From assembly GCA_934438085.1 (NCBI GenBank), contig CAKSBC010000002.1:1-64000 (forward strand): a DNA stretch of 64,000 bases, written 5' to 3'. Of this stretch, positions 1-8,016 are shown piece after piece. How positions within the stretch are numbered: position 1 is the first letter of the stretch; every line of letters begins with the position of its first letter. The DNA is from an uncultured Lachnospiraceae bacterium (GTDB lineage Bacteria > Bacillota > Clostridia > Lachnospirales > Lachnospiraceae). The notes beneath the pieces were generated by a model that saw only the letters and a list, made by a program, of their open reading frames with translations, was not told the DNA's origin and ran no database searches. The position numbers were made by a program, and so were the translations under genes.

Positions 1-4
1 ATAA

Positions 5-48
5 AAGAAGGACCTTGGGCTCTTATGTACCCTTGGTCCTTCTTTTTT
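5..48. terminator. Bidirectional intrinsic terminator
   Basis: AAGAAGGACC at 5-14 pairs with GGTCCTTCTT at 35-44, and T follows on both strands. It would end whatever transcript enters from the left. On the minus strand it lies about 115 bases beyond the stop of the TetR gene. Bases 49-160 show nothing I can assign. Confidence 0.7.
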
Positions 49-160
49 CTGAGCTATGCTTTTTTCACAGCCCCTTTGTTTAAGGTATTAATTAGAGTTT
101 TAGAAAAAATGTGGGTATATTCTGACCGTTTAGTATATCCGTTGTCCGTAAGTGCCTTCG

Positions 161-841
161 TCAGGGTGTTTGAAGTCCTTTATTCATACGTTTATATACT
201 ATTTGGGCGAGCTCTTCCGGAGATTCCTTCATCCCGCCCTTTACCCAGGTCGTATAAATATTAAATAATGCCCCTGAATAGTAATAAAGAGAATAACGTC
301 TGCCTATGTCAGAGCCTGTACCGGCAACATATCTGTCAAAATAATAGTTAAGCCCGTCCTGCAGTATGGATGAAAGGTTTGCCTTTATGAGACATTCCGC
401 ATAGGCATGATAGTCCTTAAAATATTTAAAAGCAAACAAAACGATCTCATATGACTTTGATGATATGCCCGGATATGTCTTCATGAGATCAGTTCTGAAT
501 TTATCCGCAAGCATATTCATATATTGTACCAGAATGTCATTCTTGGAATGAAAATTGCGATAGTAGGCCATGCGGGAAAAGCCGGCTGTTTTACATATGT
601 CAGTAACGCTTATGGATTCAAATTCCTTTTCACGCATAAGCTGAACCAGGGCCTCACCGATGCATTGTCTTGCAAAGCTGCTCTGCTTTATCTGAGAGGC
701 AGCTTCATTATTAATTGTTTTAGCTGAATTGATATCGTCAGTATTGCAGAATGTGGAATCAGAGACCGTATTAGTTATATCCGGTTTACTGTCAGTAGTT
801 ATAGAGATATTAATATTTTTGTTCATCTTATTCTCATGCAT
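161..841 (-). CDS. TetR/AcrR family transcriptional regulator
   Basis: A 226-residue one-component repressor. Residues about 55-105 form the TetR DNA-binding domain: the helix-turn-helix core reads SVTDICKTAGFSRMAYYRNF, followed by the usual short linker into the ligand domain. The C-terminal half resembles the TetR_C ligand/dimer domains of Firmicutes, with aromatic-rich helices, but I cannot infer the ligand. About 50 low-complexity Asn/Ser/Thr residues precede the HTH, so the true start may be the in-frame ATG at 826 rather than 841; AAGAAG sits very close to the first ATG. The gene is divergent from the secreted repeat protein at 1155, and the gap contains perfect palindromes flanking that gene's promoter, so local control of that gene is a plausible inference. 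Confidence 0.85.
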   Translation of the reverse strand: MHENKMNKNINISITTDSKPDITNTVSDSTFCNTDDINSAKTINNEAASQIKQSSFARQCIGEALVQLMREKEFESISVTDICKTAGFSRMAYYRNFHSKNDILVQYMNMLADKFRTDLMKTYPGISSKSYEIVLFAFKYFKDYHAYAECLIKANLSSILQDGLNYYFDRYVAGTGSDIGRRYSLYYYSGALFNIYTTWVKGGMKESPEELAQIVYKRMNKGLQTP

Positions 842-945
842 ATCTTCTTATTCACAATTCGTATCTAAAGTTCATCGCTGATAATCTGCGTGTTACAAAA
901 CTCGACAATATGTCATAAACTGTTGAACAAAAGACGTAAAAATGT

Positions 946-1024
946 AACATCGATGTTTAATGCGCTTGAAACAACAAAAGTGTTTTGATAAAATTCGACT
1001 CCGTGCATTTGTTACAGCTGTAAC
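946..1024 (+). promoter_or_regulatory. Promoter with two flanking palindromes (candidate TetR operators)
   Basis: TTGAAA at 966-971 and TAAAAT at 989-994 are separated by 17 bases, a good sigma-A promoter for the gene at 1155 (5' UTR about 150 bases). A perfect 12-bp palindrome AACATCGATGTT lies at 946-957 just upstream of the -35, and a perfect 14-bp palindrome GTTACAGCTGTAAC lies at 1011-1024 just past the predicted start site. A third dyad, GTACG-TT-CGTAC, is at 1085-1096. The positions suit a repressor, and the neighbouring TetR protein is the obvious candidate; the link is inferred. Confidence 0.5.
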
Positions 1025-1154
1025 TGTGACGATTGTAATGCTTAATAAAAAAAGATGCAACGCTAATCGTCAGCATGAATATCAGTACGTTCGTACATGG
1101 CTGTTCGATGAATATAATGCAGACATTTAAGTTTAAGAAGGATTCGGAAATATT

Positions 1155-2648
1155 ATGAAAAAATCTTATGCAACATCAGGATTTAAAATGAAATTTGCAG
1201 CAGGAGTATTTGCAGCAGCAATGCTTACAGCAGCAGGAACCATAAGCGCTTTTGCAGCTCAGCGCGGTTGGGCAAACGAGGGAGACAACTGGTATTACTA
1301 TGATAACAGCGGTGAGGCTGTTATTGACAGATGGAAGAGCTATAACGGTAATTATTACTATCTTGGTGAAGACGGCATTATGCTCACAGATGAACTTATT
1401 GAAGATGGTTCTGAGCGTTATTATGTTGATGCCAACGGTGTTATGGTACGCAATCAGTGGATAGCTGTTGCTGCTGATGAGGATGAAACTGAGGATGTTG
1501 ACCACAGATGGTACTACTTCGGACCTTCAGGAAAGGCATACAGAAATACTATAGGAAAGACTGTAAACGGTAAAAAGTACGGCTTTGACGAAGAGGGCAA
1601 AATGCTCTATGGCTTCGTTGACAGCAAGAACTCACTCAGAATGATAAATGATGAAGAGGAGCCTATACTCAGAGCTGATTATTATTTCGGTACAAGTGAT
1701 GACGGAGCTCGTCATACAGGCTGGCTGCGTTACGAGGACGGTCTTGATGAGTATGATAATGCGGACACTGATGTAAATAACGGCAACCGTGATCACAGCT
1801 GCTACTGGTTCTGGTATGGTTCAAACGGTGAAAAGCGTACATCAGCAAAGAAAATTAACGGTCACAAATACAACTTTGATGAGAACGGCGTTATGCTTAC
1901 AAGCTTTGATGATGCAGCCACAGCTTCAGAGGCACTTTATTACTCAGCTGACATTGAAAACGGTTCTCTTCAGAAGAACAAGTGGATATGGACAAGTGCT
2001 CCGAAGTCATGGGGAATCGAGGATGATGATGAGCATTGGTTCAGAACTGACGGAAAGGGCCAGATCATCACCGGAACAACTAAGAAGATAGACAATAAGT
2101 TCTATGTATTCGATGATAACGGTATAATGCAGCACAGTCTTGTATTCCTTAAGGATGCCAAGAAGGCCGGAAATGAGATAGATACAAGCATTAACGGAAA
2201 CGGTATTACAAATGGTGTAGTAGATGTTGATGTTGCAACTGCAGAAGATCTTCTTAGGGCAGGAATGATGGGCGGAAAGCTTTATTTCTTCGGTCATGTT
2301 GAGCAGCTTCAGGGACAGATGCAGACAGGAAAGAAGATCGGAATGCAGCTGGCTGATGATGTATATTACATGGGATTCGATAAGAATACCGGAGCTGCTT
2401 ACAATAAGGTAGTTGACGGAAGAGCATATCTCTTCGGAATTCGTCTTGCTGCAAGAGATACAAAGTATGCTGCATTTAACTACGGCGGAAAGAATATTCT
2501 TGTAAATGGTGACGGAAAGATCCAGAAGAAGGGAATCTTCAAGGATGACGGCTACGGATACTATGCCGTAAAGGACGGAGAGCTTATCGCCGGAAGTCCT
2601 TTTGACACTAAGGAAGAAGCTGATGCAGCTATCAAAGCCGCAAACTGA
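1155..2648 (+). CDS. Secreted choline/glucan-binding-type repeat protein
   Basis: A 497-residue exported protein. Residues 1-34 are a signal peptide: a basic start, the hydrophobic core FAAGVFAAAMLTAAG, and an AFA-A cleavage site. The rest is built of degenerate aromatic repeats of the cell-wall/glucan-binding type, such as NWYYYDNSGEAVIDRW and YYYLGEDGIMLTD, each with paired Tyr/Trp, a Gly-turn and a hydrophobic strand; spacing becomes irregular after residue 150 where acidic linkers intervene. No catalytic domain is visible, so it is probably a surface or matrix binding protein. Known relatives bind choline-substituted teichoic acids or glucans; the ligand here is unknown. AAGAAGGA lies upstream of the ATG. 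Single-gene unit with its own promoter and terminator, opposite a TetR regulator. Confidence 0.8.
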   Translation: MKKSYATSGFKMKFAAGVFAAAMLTAAGTISAFAAQRGWANEGDNWYYYDNSGEAVIDRWKSYNGNYYYLGEDGIMLTDELIEDGSERYYVDANGVMVRNQWIAVAADEDETEDVDHRWYYFGPSGKAYRNTIGKTVNGKKYGFDEEGKMLYGFVDSKNSLRMINDEEEPILRADYYFGTSDDGARHTGWLRYEDGLDEYDNADTDVNNGNRDHSCYWFWYGSNGEKRTSAKKINGHKYNFDENGVMLTSFDDAATASEALYYSADIENGSLQKNKWIWTSAPKSWGIEDDDEHWFRTDGKGQIITGTTKKIDNKFYVFDDNGIMQHSLVFLKDAKKAGNEIDTSINGNGITNGVVDVDVATAEDLLRAGMMGGKLYFFGHVEQLQGQMQTGKKIGMQLADDVYYMGFDKNTGAAYNKVVDGRAYLFGIRLAARDTKYAAFNYGGKNILVNGDGKIQKKGIFKDDGYGYYAVKDGELIAGSPFDTKEEADAAIKAAN

Positions 2649-2677
2649 TAAATAAAATATGCACTCATAAATAATAT

Positions 2678-2729
2678 GGCTGCCGTACGATTGGAATGAA
2701 GATTCCATAAGTGCGGCAGCCTTTTTTTT
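2678..2729 (+). terminator. Intrinsic terminator
   Basis: GGCTGCCGTAC at 2678-2688 pairs with GTGCGGCAGCC at 2711-2721 (one G-T wobble), followed by eight T. It ends the repeat-protein transcript. Confidence 0.85.
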
Positions 2730-2853
2730 CTGATTTTACAGTCATCTATAAAAGTTTTTAAAAAGGTATGCAGTTATCTATAAAAAACTGCTAAAAAAGT
2801 GTGTAATACTCCATCAAAAGTCGCTTGAAATAATTTGTAATCCCTCAGGCTGT

Positions 2854-3108
2854 TTACTTGAAAAGATTTAAAAAGCCCCTTTTCTCGTATGGCTCAGAAG
2901 AAATTTTTCCACATATATAGCCGGTTGCATCAATAGTCTTTTTGACAGCTACTTCATCCAAAGAGCTTTCGGATAAGATGACAGTTTCTCCTTTTGAGTG
3001 ATTCGATGAAACCTTTTTCACGGAAAATGCTTTGCGGATAGCATCGTTAATGTGTGCCTCACACATGGAACAAGCCATGCCGCTCACCTCTATTGTTGTT
3101 TTGATCAT
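2854..3108 (-). CDS. Heavy-metal-associated (HMA) domain protein
   Basis: An 84-residue soluble protein with the ferredoxin-like HMA fold. The metal motif GMACSMC (residues 10-16) has the CxxC pair used by CopZ-like chaperones and metal-ATPase N-domains. The second half (KGETVILSESSLDEVAVKK, then IDATGYICG) matches the beta-alpha-beta continuation of the fold, with an extra Cys near residue 66. The C-terminus EKRGFLNLFK is a short basic tail. No copper ATPase is adjacent. The promoter region carries two boxes resembling DtxR/MntR operators rather than a CopY or CsoR site, so iron or manganese status may control it. Relatives of this size sit near Feo-type iron genes in Clostridia, as far as I recall. 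The metal is not certain. Confidence 0.75.
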   Translation of the reverse strand: MIKTTIEVSGMACSMCEAHINDAIRKAFSVKKVSSNHSKGETVILSESSLDEVAVKKTIDATGYICGKISSEPYEKRGFLNLFK

Positions 3109-3130
3109 GTCTATACCTTCTTTTATGCGA

Positions 3131-3256
3131 TTAGCCTACGCTAACTTAACAGTTAAACTCTTCCCTAATTGTTACTATTTGTGAACAATGGGAAAAGTAA
3201 AAAGAAATGTTAGCCAAGGCTAATCAAAATAATAGCACAGTTTAGAGATTTTTCAA
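3131..3256 (-). promoter_or_regulatory. Extended -10 promoter with two DtxR/MntR-like boxes
   Basis: Read on the minus strand, TTGAAA (3251-3256), a 16-base spacer and TATTAT (3229-3234) preceded by TGC form a strong extended -10 promoter for the HMA gene. Box 2, TTAGCCAAGGCTAA (3210-3223), overlaps the expected start site. Box 1, TTAGCCTACGCTAA (3131-3144), lies 79 bp further down in the leader. Both have TTAGC/GCTAA arms, similar to DtxR/IdeR/MntR family sites. The placement predicts metal-dependent repression. Confidence 0.55.
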
Positions 3257-3264
3257 TATTTTTA

Positions 3265-4563
3265 TCAGAGAATTATATCCATGCCTTCTCTTGCGAAAAT
3301 GCAGCTTGTGTCTGATTTGCCGGCTTCAGCCGCAGCATCCTCCGCCTGTACCTTTAATATGTCATCGGTATATTCATCAGAATATCTGAGCATGAGGGCA
3401 TTCTGTGAACCGGCAGCTGCTATAACCGGAAGCCAGCTTTTCCATGAGGAATGTCCGTCAGCATGCTTTATAAAGAGCTCCTCAGGAGAATATGCGCTGT
3501 CACAAACTGTGAGTACAGCACCTTCAATAAAGCTCTTTAGTTCGTTTGATGTAAATGCATCCGGTCCACAGGCAGAACCGTATACAAGACATTTTTTCAT
3601 AGCAGCGGCATCTGACGCAGCTTCTTCTATACGATACATTATGCTGTCTCGACCATCGAGAGCACTTACAAGGAGTCCGAGGCTTCCTATAACAAAGCTT
3701 TCACCAGGAATTACTTTTCTAAAGTAGATGACTGCGGGCACATCGGCAAGAGTTTCGCGCCAGAACGGAGGCCTGAACAGCGTGCTCAGAGCTTCCGCTA
3801 TATTCATGCCGCCCATATCGCTGCCATAGATATTAACAGTCACCTTATCGTCATTTAAAGGAAGAAAGCTCATAAGAGCTGAAACCGTATCAAGGCTTAG
3901 GCTGCTTATAAATATATGAAAGGTTTTCGGCGCAGATGCTCTTTTTTTGTCCTTTTCATACTCCTGAAGCATGAGCATGTTTTCAAAGTTATCAGCACCT
4001 GACATTTCCGGCATGCCGAACATAGCAGGCATTCCGGCACTCATGCCGCGGTCAAACGGAAACGAAGTATCATTTCCGAAAGAGGCATTGTCAAAAGGAA
4101 AAGGAATATCATCATTTTCAAACTGAGGCATATCAGAAAAGCTTTCGCTCATAAAGCCTGAGCCTGCAGCTCCATTTTCAAGACCTCTGAGGAGTTCATC
4201 ATACATATCATCGCTGTAAGCTGATGAACCATTGCCAAAGGGTGAAACAAGATCATGCTCATTTATATCGGGCATAAGACTGTCAAAGCCTTGAGTGCCG
4301 CCTGGTATGGCGTCGTTATGTCCATACGGAGAGTTATCAGATGGATTTTCTTCATAGGCCTTGGCGAGGTTTTTACCAAGCTCTGCAATGCCGCTTCCTG
4401 CATCGAAAATCAGCATTTCATTTTTTATCTGCACAGAAACACAGGCTGTGTGTCCGCCGTAGTATTTATAATTTTCGCCTGAGGCAGGTGCATTGCTGCG
4501 TACTCCCCACACATGAAGCTTCCAATCTGAGGCTGCATTATCGTTATTATAATCCTGGAACAT
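3265..4563 (-). CDS. Metallo-beta-lactamase-fold pseudoenzyme with long insertion
   Basis: A 432-residue protein. Residues 15-65 (KLHVWGVRSNAP, YGGHTACVSV, LIFDAGSGIAELG) match the N-terminus of MBL-fold hydrolases of the WG-x-RGS-x-P-x-PG class. The C-terminal part keeps other landmarks: CDSAYSPEE, DGHSS, and the terminal FAREGMDIIL. The zinc motif HxHxDH, expected after HIFIS, reads SLSLDT (residues 221-226): all three His are gone and only Asp225 remains. The later His pair is replaced by RYSDEYTDD. About 145 residues of Asp/Ser/Gly/Met-rich low-complexity sequence (residues 66-213) separate the two halves. GGAGG precedes the ATG correctly. The reading frame is intact, so it is a maintained non-catalytic protein rather than a decayed gene; its role is unknown. 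Confidence 0.6.
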   Translation of the reverse strand: MFQDYNNDNAASDWKLHVWGVRSNAPASGENYKYYGGHTACVSVQIKNEMLIFDAGSGIAELGKNLAKAYEENPSDNSPYGHNDAIPGGTQGFDSLMPDINEHDLVSPFGNGSSAYSDDMYDELLRGLENGAAGSGFMSESFSDMPQFENDDIPFPFDNASFGNDTSFPFDRGMSAGMPAMFGMPEMSGADNFENMLMLQEYEKDKKRASAPKTFHIFISSLSLDTVSALMSFLPLNDDKVTVNIYGSDMGGMNIAEALSTLFRPPFWRETLADVPAVIYFRKVIPGESFVIGSLGLLVSALDGRDSIMYRIEEAASDAAAMKKCLVYGSACGPDAFTSNELKSFIEGAVLTVCDSAYSPEELFIKHADGHSSWKSWLPVIAAAGSQNALMLRYSDEYTDDILKVQAEDAAAEAGKSDTSCIFAREGMDIIL

Positions 4564-4717
4564 TGTTACCTCCGCAATATCGGCAGGCTGTTACTGCCGG
4601 ATGAATTTTTTCTTTATTATTAGTCTGTTTTTGACCGAATTTATTGACTTAAAGTCCGATTTATGTTTTATCATCAAAATAGCATAAGGAAAAAACTATC
4701 GCAAGGAGTGTTTTATT

Positions 4718-4807
4718 ATGCTTGTGCAGCTCTGCAGTTTCGCATACGCTCCGGTTTGGCAGCGAAAACGTCCTTTTAGGCAGCATACGCTGTGGTTTTC
4801 TATATAA
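4718..4807 (+). CDS. Possible 29-residue leader or small protein
   Basis: The ATG at 4718 follows AAGGAG at 4703-4708 with good spacing and opens a 29-codon frame rich in aromatic, Arg and Gln residues (ending TLWFSI), stopping at TAA. It lies in the 330-base gap between the divergent MBL-like gene and the HIT gene. No homologue is recognised and no clear function can be given. It may be a chance frame; the ribosome binding site is the only positive evidence. Confidence 0.25.
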   Translation: MLVQLCSFAYAPVWQRKRPFRQHTLWFSI

Positions 4808-4822
4808 AAAAGCCTTGATATG

Positions 4823-4831
4823 TGCTATAAT
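4823..4831 (+). promoter_or_regulatory. Extended -10 promoter of the HIT gene
   Basis: TGCTATAAT is a perfect extended -10 element without a recognisable -35. A start near 4838 gives a leader of about 54 bases and makes the upstream in-frame codon at 4820 unusable, which supports the start at 4892. Confidence 0.5.
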
Positions 4832-4891
4832 CTAAAGACTTATGTGTATATGTCGCCTATGACATATATATTCAGCGAAGGGAGCATTCAC

Positions 4892-5314
4892 ATGAAAAAG
4901 GATGATTGCATTTTCTGTAAAATAGCAAACGGAGAGATTCCGTCTGATACAGTATATGAGGATGAGCATTTCAGAGCGATACTTGATCTGAGTCCGGCAT
5001 CTAAGGGACATACTCTCGTTCTGCCGAAGGAGCATTTTGATGATGCACTGAGCGCGGATGAGAAGACCGTCGGAGAGATATTCAAAACAGCTGCCAAGAT
5101 AGCCGCTGCCGTTAAGGAGACTATGAACTGCGACGGCATTAATATAGTTCAGAACAACGGAGAGGCAGCCGGACAGACTGTACATCATCTGCATGTGCAT
5201 ATCATTCCTCGCTATTCATCTGAAAAGGAAAAAATCGTTACATGGGTACAGCATGAGTCTGAACCTGCAGAGCAGAAGGATATTGCGGCGCGTATTGCGG
5301 CAAAACTTAGCTGA
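4892..5314 (+). CDS. HIT family nucleotide-binding hydrolase
   Basis: A 140-residue protein of the Hint/HIT branch, cytoplasmic, expected to hydrolyse purine nucleoside phosphoramidates or similar nucleotides. It opens DDCIFCKIANGEIPS, the usual HIT start with a CxxC zinc pair, and ends its fold with the histidine triad HHLHVHIIPRY (HxHxHxx). The ATG at 4892 is chosen because GAAGGGAG precedes it and because family members begin here; an upstream in-frame start at 4820 would precede the predicted promoter start. The next gene begins about 50 bases on, so the two may be cotranscribed. Substrate is not predictable. Confidence 0.9.
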   Translation: MKKDDCIFCKIANGEIPSDTVYEDEHFRAILDLSPASKGHTLVLPKEHFDDALSADEKTVGEIFKTAAKIAAAVKETMNCDGINIVQNNGEAAGQTVHHLHVHIIPRYSSEKEKIVTWVQHESEPAEQKDIAARIAAKLS

Positions 5315-5365
5315 GATCATATGAAACTTGATGATCTGCGGCAGTATAACTGACGGAGGTATAAA

Positions 5366-6445
5366 ATGGCGGATATTAATTCACCTAAGGAATTTCTGAC
5401 AGAGCTTCTGGGTCTTACGGATCAGCTTGAAGCCGACAGGACAGCACTTATCGAATGCGGCGAGAGAAAGAAGAGTCTTGATAATGCCTTTGCCTCGATG
5501 AAGAACAGCATCGAAAAGGAAAAGAACAAGACGATAAGCGACAGACGCTCTGATATCGAGACAGGCTTTGACAAACAGCTGAAGGCAGTTAACTCTGAGC
5601 TTAAGTCTGCCGGAGATAAAAGACAGAAAGCCTTGAACGAGGGCATGAAGGCGAAGACCAAGGAAGCCACTAAGGGTGTTAAGCAGGAGGCAGATGCATT
5701 CAAAAATGCTCTTAAGGCATATGCCGGCACCAACAAGCTTCCGGCGATACTTAAAAGCCGTCTTTATTACAGGATCTTCTGTCCGAGCATATTCGGATAT
5801 CTGGTTTATCTTGCCATATTCCTGCTCATAATGTATATCTCGGGCAGCATGACAAAGGCCAAAGCACTTGCAGGCGAGAGCACTACTGTTTACTTTGCAA
5901 TAGGTCTGGTAGCGATAGTACTGCTTTTTGTTTATATCATGATATGGTCAAATACAAGAGTCAGATATCGTGATGAGATAAAGAATTGCCTTAATATCAT
6001 TAACAGCATAAAGGCAAATGAGAAAAAGGCCAAAAATATAGAAAAGACTATCAAAAAAGCCGGCGATGACAGCAGCTATGATCTTCATGAGTTTGATACA
6101 GAGCTTGCGGGACTCAATCAGAAGAAGGCAGAAATCGAGGCACAGAAGGCCGGAGCTTTAAATGAGTTCGAAACTGTCACAAAGGACAGGCTCATGGCGG
6201 ATATAGACGAAAATTATAAGGACAGACTTGCTGAAAAGACTGCCGAGATCAATGATGCCGCAGCCGAGCATAAGGCTGTCAGCGACAGGATCACTGCTGC
6301 GGAGTCACGCATAAATAAAGAGTTTGTATCCTATATCGGAGCAAAGAATTTAGATAGAAACAAGATAAATATGATGCTTGAAATGCTTGAAAACGGCACC
6401 GCCGCATCGGTAAGCGAGGCTGCCTCAAAGCTTGACGAGCAGTAA
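5366..6445 (+). CDS. Coiled-coil protein with two central membrane segments, function unknown
   Basis: A 359-residue protein I do not recognise. Residues 1-125 are charged, Lys/Glu/Ala-rich and predicted to be coiled coil. Two hydrophobic segments follow, about 143-160 (FGYLVYLAIFLLIMYISG) and 175-195 (FAIGLVAIVLLFVYIMIW). Residues 205-345 are again long coiled coil. The hairpin-in-coiled-coil layout puts both long arms on the same side of the membrane. GGAGG precedes the ATG. It stands between the HIT gene and asnS. Similar architecture occurs in membrane-anchored SMC-like or tethering proteins, but no ATPase or other catalytic motif is present. Confidence 0.7.
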   Translation: MADINSPKEFLTELLGLTDQLEADRTALIECGERKKSLDNAFASMKNSIEKEKNKTISDRRSDIETGFDKQLKAVNSELKSAGDKRQKALNEGMKAKTKEATKGVKQEADAFKNALKAYAGTNKLPAILKSRLYYRIFCPSIFGYLVYLAIFLLIMYISGSMTKAKALAGESTTVYFAIGLVAIVLLFVYIMIWSNTRVRYRDEIKNCLNIINSIKANEKKAKNIEKTIKKAGDDSSYDLHEFDTELAGLNQKKAEIEAQKAGALNEFETVTKDRLMADIDENYKDRLAEKTAEINDAAAEHKAVSDRITAAESRINKEFVSYIGAKNLDRNKINMMLEMLENGTAASVSEAASKLDEQ

Positions 6446-6516
6446 AAAAGTTATAGATATAAAAGGTATACGGAGGTAACGAAGGGCATACATAAAGCCT
6501 CTTCATAAATAAGAAA

Positions 6517-7911
6517 ATGGAAAAATTAGTCACAGTCAGCAGACTGTTCAAGGAAACAGATAAATTTATCGGCAAAGAAATAAAGGTAGGAGGCTGGATC
6601 AGATCAGTCAGAGACTCTAAGACCTTCGGATTCATAGTTTTAAATGACGGAAGCTCTTTTGATACACTTCAGATTGTTTATCACGACACTATGGATAATT
6701 TTGCTGAGGTATCAAAGCTCAATGTCGGTTCTGCGATCATAGTTACAGGAACCTTAGTTGCTACACCAGAGGCAAAGCAGCCATTCGAGATACAGGCAGT
6801 AAAGGTTGAGATAGAGGGTGCATCAACACCTGATTATCCGCTTCAGAAGAAGAGACATACACTTGAGTACCTGAGAACCATGCCTCATCTCAGACAGAGA
6901 ACCAATACATTTATGGCAGTGTTCAGAGTAAGATCACTCATCGCATATGCAATTCATAAGTTCTATCAGGACAGAGGCTTTGTATATGTTCATACACCGC
7001 TTATCACAGCGTCTGACTGTGAGGGTGCAGGCGAGATGTTCCAGGTTACAACACTTGATCTTGAAAGGATCGCTGCAGGTGATGCAAAGACAGTGGATTA
7101 TTCCAAGGACTTCTTCGGCAAGGAAACCTTCTTAACTGTTTCAGGTCAGCTTAATGTTGAGACCTACATGCCTGCATTCAGAAATGTTTATACCTTCGGA
7201 CCTACCTTCCGTGCGGAAAACTCCAATACAACAAGACATGCAGCGGAGTTCTGGATGATAGAGCCTGAGATGGCATTTGCAGACCTTGATGATGTTATCG
7301 AGGTTGAGGAGAGCATGCTTAAGTACATTATCAACTATGTACTTGAAAATGCACCTGAGGAGATGAAGTTCTTCGACAGCTTTGTTGAGAAGGGCCTTAT
7401 TGACAGATTACAGCACCTCGTAAACAGCGAGTTCGGCAGAGTAACATATACGGAGGCTGTTGAGCTCCTTACGAAGTATAATGATAAATTTGAGAATAAG
7501 GTTGAATGGGGATGCGATCTTCAGACAGAGCATGAGCGTTTCCTCACTGAGCAGATATTCAAGAAGCCTATATTTGTTACGGACTATCCGAAGGACATCA
7601 AGGCATTCTATATGAAGCTCAACGATGACGGAAAGACCGTTGCGGCAGTAGACTGTCTTGTTCCGGGCGTAGGAGAGATCATGGGCGGCTCACAGCGTGA
7701 GGAAAACTATGATAAGCTTTTAGGCCGTATGAAGGAGCTCGGACTTGATCCTGAGGCATATGAATTCTATCTTGATCTCAGAAAATACGGTTCTGTAAGA
7801 CACAGCGGATTCGGCCTCGGCTTCGAGAGAGCGGTTATGTATATTACCGGAATGCAGAACATCCGTGACGTTATACCGTTCCCACGTACAACCGGTAACT
7901 GCGAGCTTTGA
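6517..7911 (+). CDS. asnS: Asparaginyl-tRNA synthetase
   Basis: A 464-residue class IIb aminoacyl-tRNA synthetase that charges tRNA-Asn in the cytoplasm. Residues 1-110 are the OB-fold anticodon-binding domain (VGGWIRSVRDSKTFGFIVLNDG). The catalytic core contains the class II motifs: motif 2 around FRAENSNTTRHAAEFWMIE and motif 3 GFGLGFERAVMYITG near the C-terminus. The length equals the family norm. The start is fixed by homology of MEKLVTVSRLF; the nearest purine-rich sequence is weak, and a better GGAGG lies further upstream at 6472. I see no T-box in the short leader. A terminator follows. Confidence 0.97.
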   Translation: MEKLVTVSRLFKETDKFIGKEIKVGGWIRSVRDSKTFGFIVLNDGSSFDTLQIVYHDTMDNFAEVSKLNVGSAIIVTGTLVATPEAKQPFEIQAVKVEIEGASTPDYPLQKKRHTLEYLRTMPHLRQRTNTFMAVFRVRSLIAYAIHKFYQDRGFVYVHTPLITASDCEGAGEMFQVTTLDLERIAAGDAKTVDYSKDFFGKETFLTVSGQLNVETYMPAFRNVYTFGPTFRAENSNTTRHAAEFWMIEPEMAFADLDDVIEVEESMLKYIINYVLENAPEEMKFFDSFVEKGLIDRLQHLVNSEFGRVTYTEAVELLTKYNDKFENKVEWGCDLQTEHERFLTEQIFKKPIFVTDYPKDIKAFYMKLNDDGKTVAAVDCLVPGVGEIMGGSQREENYDKLLGRMKELGLDPEAYEFYLDLRKYGSVRHSGFGLGFERAVMYITGMQNIRDVIPFPRTTGNCEL

Positions 7912-7950
7912 TCAAAAGTGCGAGCGGATTCTTTTAAAACATAAATAAAT

Positions 7951-7987
7951 GCCTCCGAAACAGTCTTAAAAGCTGCCGGAGGCTTTT
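7951..7987 (+). terminator. Intrinsic terminator after asnS
   Basis: GCCTCCG at 7951-7957 pairs with CGGAGGC at 7977-7983, followed by TTTT. Confidence 0.8.
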
Positions 7988-8016
7988 CGAGTCTTTAAGG
8001 ACAGAAGTTTGGGTAT

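Noticed and set aside
25..264. Plus-strand frame at the left edge
   Set aside because: It starts inside a terminator hairpin and runs antisense to the TetR gene; no ribosome site.
3265..4563. Pseudogene call for the MBL-like gene
   Set aside because: There is no frameshift or internal stop, the ribosome site is good and the non-catalytic landmarks are conserved.
6446..6516. Possible T-box leader before asnS
   Set aside because: The gap is only 71 bases and lacks the T-box sequence and an antiterminator/terminator pair.
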